A stretch of 64,000 nucleotides of DNA from Synaphobranchus kaupii (lineage: Eukaryota > Chordata > Actinopteri > Anguilliformes > Synaphobranchidae): contig CM056380.1 of NCBI GenBank assembly GCA_029718625.1, positions 45,978,827 to 46,042,826 of the forward strand. The letters are read 5' to 3'. Below the pieces are notes generated by a model. The model saw only the letters and a list, made by a program, of their open reading frames with translations. It did no database searches and had not been told where the DNA came from. Position numbers and translations under genes: made by a program. Positions 60,481 through 64,000 of the stretch are shown here, piece by piece (the stretch's first letter is position 1; the number at the start of each line of letters is the position of its first letter).

Positions 60481-61539
60481 ACGTTACTGGAAAAGGGATC
60501 AATGCAGGAGTTTGAGCTGTCTGTAAAAACATCCAATCTTCTGCTGTAAAAGGACCAACGGGGGACGGCTGAAAAAAACAACTTGCCGTTCTACATCTCT
60601 TGCAATACACAGTGATAGCAGGTAATGCAGCATATTTGAGAGAACGCCGCAGGAACGCCAAGACCGCCTTACAGTCAACCAAACAGGCCCACAAATGAAC
60701 ACTTGCAAGTTTGATTTCACAGTTAACATGAAAAGCACAAAAGGAAAGGCTTTGATCGCTTTGGCGAGGGGCTTTGTCCCCGGTTTTCGTCTGTGTTGCG
60801 TAATAACACGCTTTGATCGAGCAGGGCTCTGCGGCTGCCTCTGTATCGCACACAAACCTGCTCACGAAAAAACAAGAATTACGAGTGAAAAAACCAGAGA
60901 GGTTTAAAAGGTGAGCTTCTACACACCTCTCCCTTGATTTGGGGAAAACCCCTTTGAATTAGGCTTTATTAGAGAGCTGGATCCTGCCAGAGAGATGAAA
61001 TGAAAGGGAGTTCCTTTGACGCGCTGCTTGTTTGAAGAGCTTTGCAGGGAGGGGTGTTGGTGGTGGTGGTGAGTATTTGACAACAGTAGTTCTCTATATC
61101 CTTTCCACCTTGTCATCTTGCGATTCTGTCATTACTCTATCCTGTTTTATTTATCTGAAGTGCTCATAAAAACCACAGAGGAAGAGCCTGGAGGTCTGGA
61201 GATAGCCCTGTCAGTCAGGTGTTTGGATGCAAGCAAACAGAGGTGTTGAAAGAGACGTACTGTACCTCTGGACGTAGTATTCTGAACTAGACCACTGATA
61301 TCACAGTAATCGTCGGGGGCGGGGGGGTGTTTGTGTGGCTAAAGAATCCACACACATTATTCTCAAGGCCTTGATTGGTTGTGGATGGAAACAAACTTGA
61401 ATCACAGATTGAGCACTCCAAACAGGACTAAAACCAAATCCAGCTCTCTCTAGGACACGCACTCACTCACACACTCACGCACTCCCACACACACAGGAAA
61501 AACCGTTGGACTAATAAACCCCCACTATGGAATTCATCC

Positions 61540-61900
61540 TCTTCCAAAGTTTCCTTTTGGACGGAATGATTTACTTTCAGCGCTGTGCCGGAATTCCCGG
61601 CGAATCCGCGGAAAATCAGCGGAAGAGGAATGAGGGGATGGCAGATCCACATTCTGGCTAAGGCAGGGCCCTCCACCCCATGGAACAGCAAGAGGGGGAT
61701 CATATGGGCTAAAGACGGTTCCTATTCGTGGGAGGGCTTCGGATTAGCAATTACCCCCTAAAACCATTACTGTCTGCCCAAGTTTGCTCTGTAATACGAT
61801 CAGCCGCTGAACAAACAGCCCCTTGTAAACTAATAACAAGTTATTATAGAGCGAATCGCCCTCTGTGTGTCAGCAATAACAGCAATAATTCAGACAAGTG
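61540..61900. promoter_or_regulatory. Candidate intronic regulatory element
   Basis: Repeat-free sequence with GGATTAGCAATTACC, AACTAATAACAAGTTATTATAG and AATAACAGCAATAATTCAG words (homeodomain and Sox-like), plus a CpG-containing CCGGAATTCCCGGCG block. Offered only as a candidate; no functional evidence. Confidence 0.2.
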
Positions 61901-62088
61901 GTGAGCACTGTTTTCTTGCAGTTGTGTAGTGTAGGAGGAGAGAGGAGAGACACAGTGGCTGGAATTAGAATAATCAAAACTTCTCAAACTTGTCCTGAAC
62001 GTAGAGAGAGAGGAGTCTTCAAAAGGGGAAGGGAGGGAGAAACAGGTAATTTTCAGAAAGGATTGTCATGTTTAATGGAAAAAGCCAA

Positions 62089-62175
62089 CAAGAGAGAGAG
62101 AGAGAGAGAGACAGGGAGAGAGCAAGAGAGAAAGATAGAGAGATGTAGAGATGGACAAAGAGAGATAGAGAGAGA

Positions 62176-62227
<52 letters not shown>

Positions 62228-62232
62228 GAGAA
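62089..62232. repeat. (GA)n microsatellite
   Basis: About 140 bp of GAGA with occasional AGATAGAG, AGCAAG and GGGAG interruptions. Confidence 0.97.
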
Positions 62233-62337
62233 GGAAATATATAAAAGTTAAAAATTGGATGCACATGAACAGTATGGTATGTGGCACGGTGGTGGCTTGC
62301 TTCACACGCAGGATGGTGAGCACTCACACAGAAGGGT

Positions 62338-63317
62338 CCAGACCCAGACAGAGCACTAACTGCTGGACCAGCTTAGACCCAGACAGAGCACTAACTGCTG
62401 CACAAGCTTAGACACAGACAGAGCACTAACTGCTGCACCAGCTTAGACCCAGACAGAGCACTAACTTCTGGACCAGCTTAGACCCAGACAGAGCACTAAC
62501 TGCTGCACCAGCTTAGACCCAGACAGAGCACTAACTGCTGGACCAGCTTAGACCCAGACAGAGCACTAACTGCTGCACCAGCTTAGACCCAGACAGAGCA
62601 CTAACTGCTGCACAAGCTTAGACCCAGACAGAGCACTAACTGCTGGACCAGCTTAGACCCAGACAGAGCACTAACTGCTGCACCAGCTTAGACCCAGACA
62701 GAGCACTAACTGCTGCACAAGCTTAGACCCAGACAGAGCACTAACTGCTGCACCAGCTTAGACCCAGACAGAGCACTAACTGCTGCACCAGCTTAGACCC
62801 AGACAGAGCACTAACTGCTGCACCAGCTTAGACCCAGACAGAGCACTAACTGCTGCACCAGCTTAGACCCAGACAGAGCACTAACTGCTGCACCAGCTTA
62901 GACCCAGACAGAGCACTAACTGCTGCACCAGCTTAGACCCAGACAGAGCACTAACTGCTGCACCAGCTTAGACCCAGACAGAGCACTAACTGCTGCACAA
63001 GCTTAGACCCAGACAGAGCACTAACTGCTGCACCAGCTTAGACCCAGACAGAGCACTAACTGCTGCACCAGCTTAGACCCAGACAGAGCACTAACTGCTG
63101 CACCAGCTTAGACCCAGACAGAGCACTAACTGCTGCACCAGCTTAGACCCAGACAGAGCACTAACTGCTGCACCAGCTTAGACCCAGACAGAGCACTAAC
63201 TGCTGCACAAGCTTAGACCCAGACAGAGCACTAACTGCTGCACCAGCTTAGACCCAGACAGAGCACTAACTGCTGGACCAGCTTAGACACAGACAGAGCA
63301 CTAACTGCTGGACCATC
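62338..63317. repeat. 35-bp minisatellite, about 28 copies
   Basis: The unit is CTTAGACCCAGACAGAGCAC-TAACTGCTGCACCAG. Copies vary almost only at two places, GGACCAG / GCACCAG / GCACAAG and CCCAG / CACAG. This leaves a recognisable set of variant types in runs, as expected for recent unequal exchange. The array ends exactly at the TTAA of the piggyBac-type element. Confidence 0.97.
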
Positions 63318-63860
63318 TTAACTCCTTCGCGACTAGAACGGCCCTATTAAAAATGGTTTGAATTCGAACCATAGCGTCATTTGTCTCTCTGCTATTGGTT
63401 AACCGTGGATTCGCGGTTGTTTTCATTTGAAAATGTTTTGGATAGTCAGCCAATGATTGCACAGATATTCTTGGCTGTGTGACGTGGTTCATTTACGCTG
63501 CACTGTTGACGCGCAATACGTCTTTACAAGCCTTTCCAAAATGGCTTGGGCCAGTGGTAAACGCCGGTTTACTGCAGACGAAGTTGCTGAAATATGCACT
63601 ATGCGCAACGATGATAATGACAGTGACTTTGATTCTGAACATGGAGGAATGGAAAGTGGAGAAGAAAGTGAAAGTGAAACGTATTGCGCGTCAACAGTGC
63701 AGCGTAAATGAACCACGTCACACAGCCAAGAATATCTGTGCAATCATTGGCTGACTATCCAAAACATTTTCAAATGAAAACAACCGCGAATCCACGGTTA
63801 ACCAATAGCAGAGAGACAAATGACGCTATGGTTCGAATAGGGCCGTCGCGAAGGAGTTAA
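63318..63860. mobile_element. Foldback piggyBac-type element with long inverted arms and TTAA flanks
   Basis: TTAA at 63318-63321 and 63857-63860 bounds the element, the exact target-site signature of the piggyBac superfamily. The left arm (63318-63521) and right arm (63679-63860) are inverted copies starting TTAACTCCTTCGCGAC and ending at GACGCGCAATACGT. The left arm carries about 22 extra bases near its outer end. The central 157 bp contain an ATG and a short acidic reading frame. The right arm appears to be an inverted copy of the 5' end of a larger element, so this is a non-autonomous foldback derivative. Confidence 0.85.
63541..63711 (+). pseudogene. PiggyBac-like transposase N-terminal remnant (56 codons)
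   Basis: The ATG at 63541 lies in a good context (CAAAATGG). The peptide begins MAWASGKRRFTADEVAEICT and goes on to an acidic DNDSDFDSEHGG and ESGEESESE run, the typical start of piggyBac-type transposases (K-RRFT--E-- then Asp/Ser/Glu-rich). It then reads into the right inverted arm and stops at 63709-63711. The catalytic DDD core and C-terminal zinc-binding region are absent, so no transposition activity is possible. Confidence 0.7.
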
Positions 63861-64000
63861 ACTGCTCACAGGTCGAAAGCACAGGTCCTCCACACCTATG
63901 TAAACAACAGCCGGCAGAGGGAAAATATTAAGATGGCAGCGTGTTTTGGTTAAAGGTCTTATCCTTTCTTTCCACTTTCCTCCCAGTGTGTCCCGTCTTT

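Larger units (their letters stand above)
57281..64000. other. Start of a long upstream SRBD1 intron
   Basis: No SRBD1 exon was found to the right of 57280, so at least 6.7 kb here is intron unless an alternative promoter lies inside. It contains a GT array (57507-57610), the 33-bp minisatellite, low-repeat sequence at 58230-61450 and 61500-61900, a GA array, the 35-bp minisatellite and the piggyBac-type element. Confidence 0.6.

Noticed and set aside
58300..61450. Further SRBD1 exons upstream of 57280
   Set aside because: I looked on the minus strand for the conserved GVGMYQ-like end expected just before HDVSQ, and for YqgF-domain motifs with an adjacent donor, and saw none.
62338..63317. 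Regular 35-bp repeats as a CRISPR array
   Set aside because: Repeats are contiguous with no unique spacers, no cas genes are present, and the DNA is vertebrate.

Overview
The window looks like nuclear DNA of a ray-finned fish, most likely a teleost. The evidence is a split vertebrate-type gene, tRNA-derived SINEs with the fish-type 3' end, several Tc1-like DNA transposons including one of the salmonid/Sleeping Beauty type, and very many CA/GT, GA and poly-C microsatellites and minisatellites. There are no bacterial-style genes, no operons and no CRISPR array. The species cannot be read from the sequence.

The only host gene I can support is the 3' part of SRBD1 (S1 RNA-binding domain 1, the animal homologue of bacterial Tex) on the minus strand. 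Five coding exons lie at 57280-57174, 55727-55551, 54275-54132, 44811-44627 and 42618-42326, with GT/AG boundaries and matching phases throughout. They encode 301 residues: the post-YqgF helical/HhH region, the hairpin region, a linker, and the C-terminal S1 domain with the stop codon. The remaining upstream exons must lie to the right of position 64000. The intron between exons at 54132 and 44811 (9.3 kb) is a transposon graveyard: two internally deleted Tc1-like elements of almost equal size, a third truncated one, and several palindromic MITE-like elements.

Positions 1 to about 42,000, beyond the 3' end of SRBD1, hold no recognisable exon. In human and many other vertebrates SRBD1 lies next to SIX2/SIX3 with its 3' end facing them, so this stretch is plausibly part of the SIX2/SIX3 regulatory desert. 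That is inference from synteny, because no SIX gene is in the window. The stretch contains a hAT-type MITE with perfect 8-bp target duplications (7286-7470), a CA/poly-C compound block (9281-9765), a 2.25-kb satellite of 19-bp units (11132-13384), a GA-rich minisatellite (15790-16115), a perfect 115-bp tandem duplication (25214-25443), SINE copies, five identical 45-bp repeats (30051-30275), a full-length but dead Sleeping Beauty-type element (30608-32215), a GC/CpG-rich block (about 38050-38850) and a 2.2-kb minisatellite of 18-bp units (39531-41745). Several low-repeat stretches rich in homeodomain, Fox and E-box words are flagged as candidate enhancers.

The right end (57281-64000) lies inside a long SRBD1 intron. 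It carries a 33-bp x8 minisatellite, a GA microsatellite, a 35-bp x28 minisatellite, and, at the edge of that array, a foldback piggyBac-type element flanked by TTAA whose centre encodes only an acidic transposase N-terminus.
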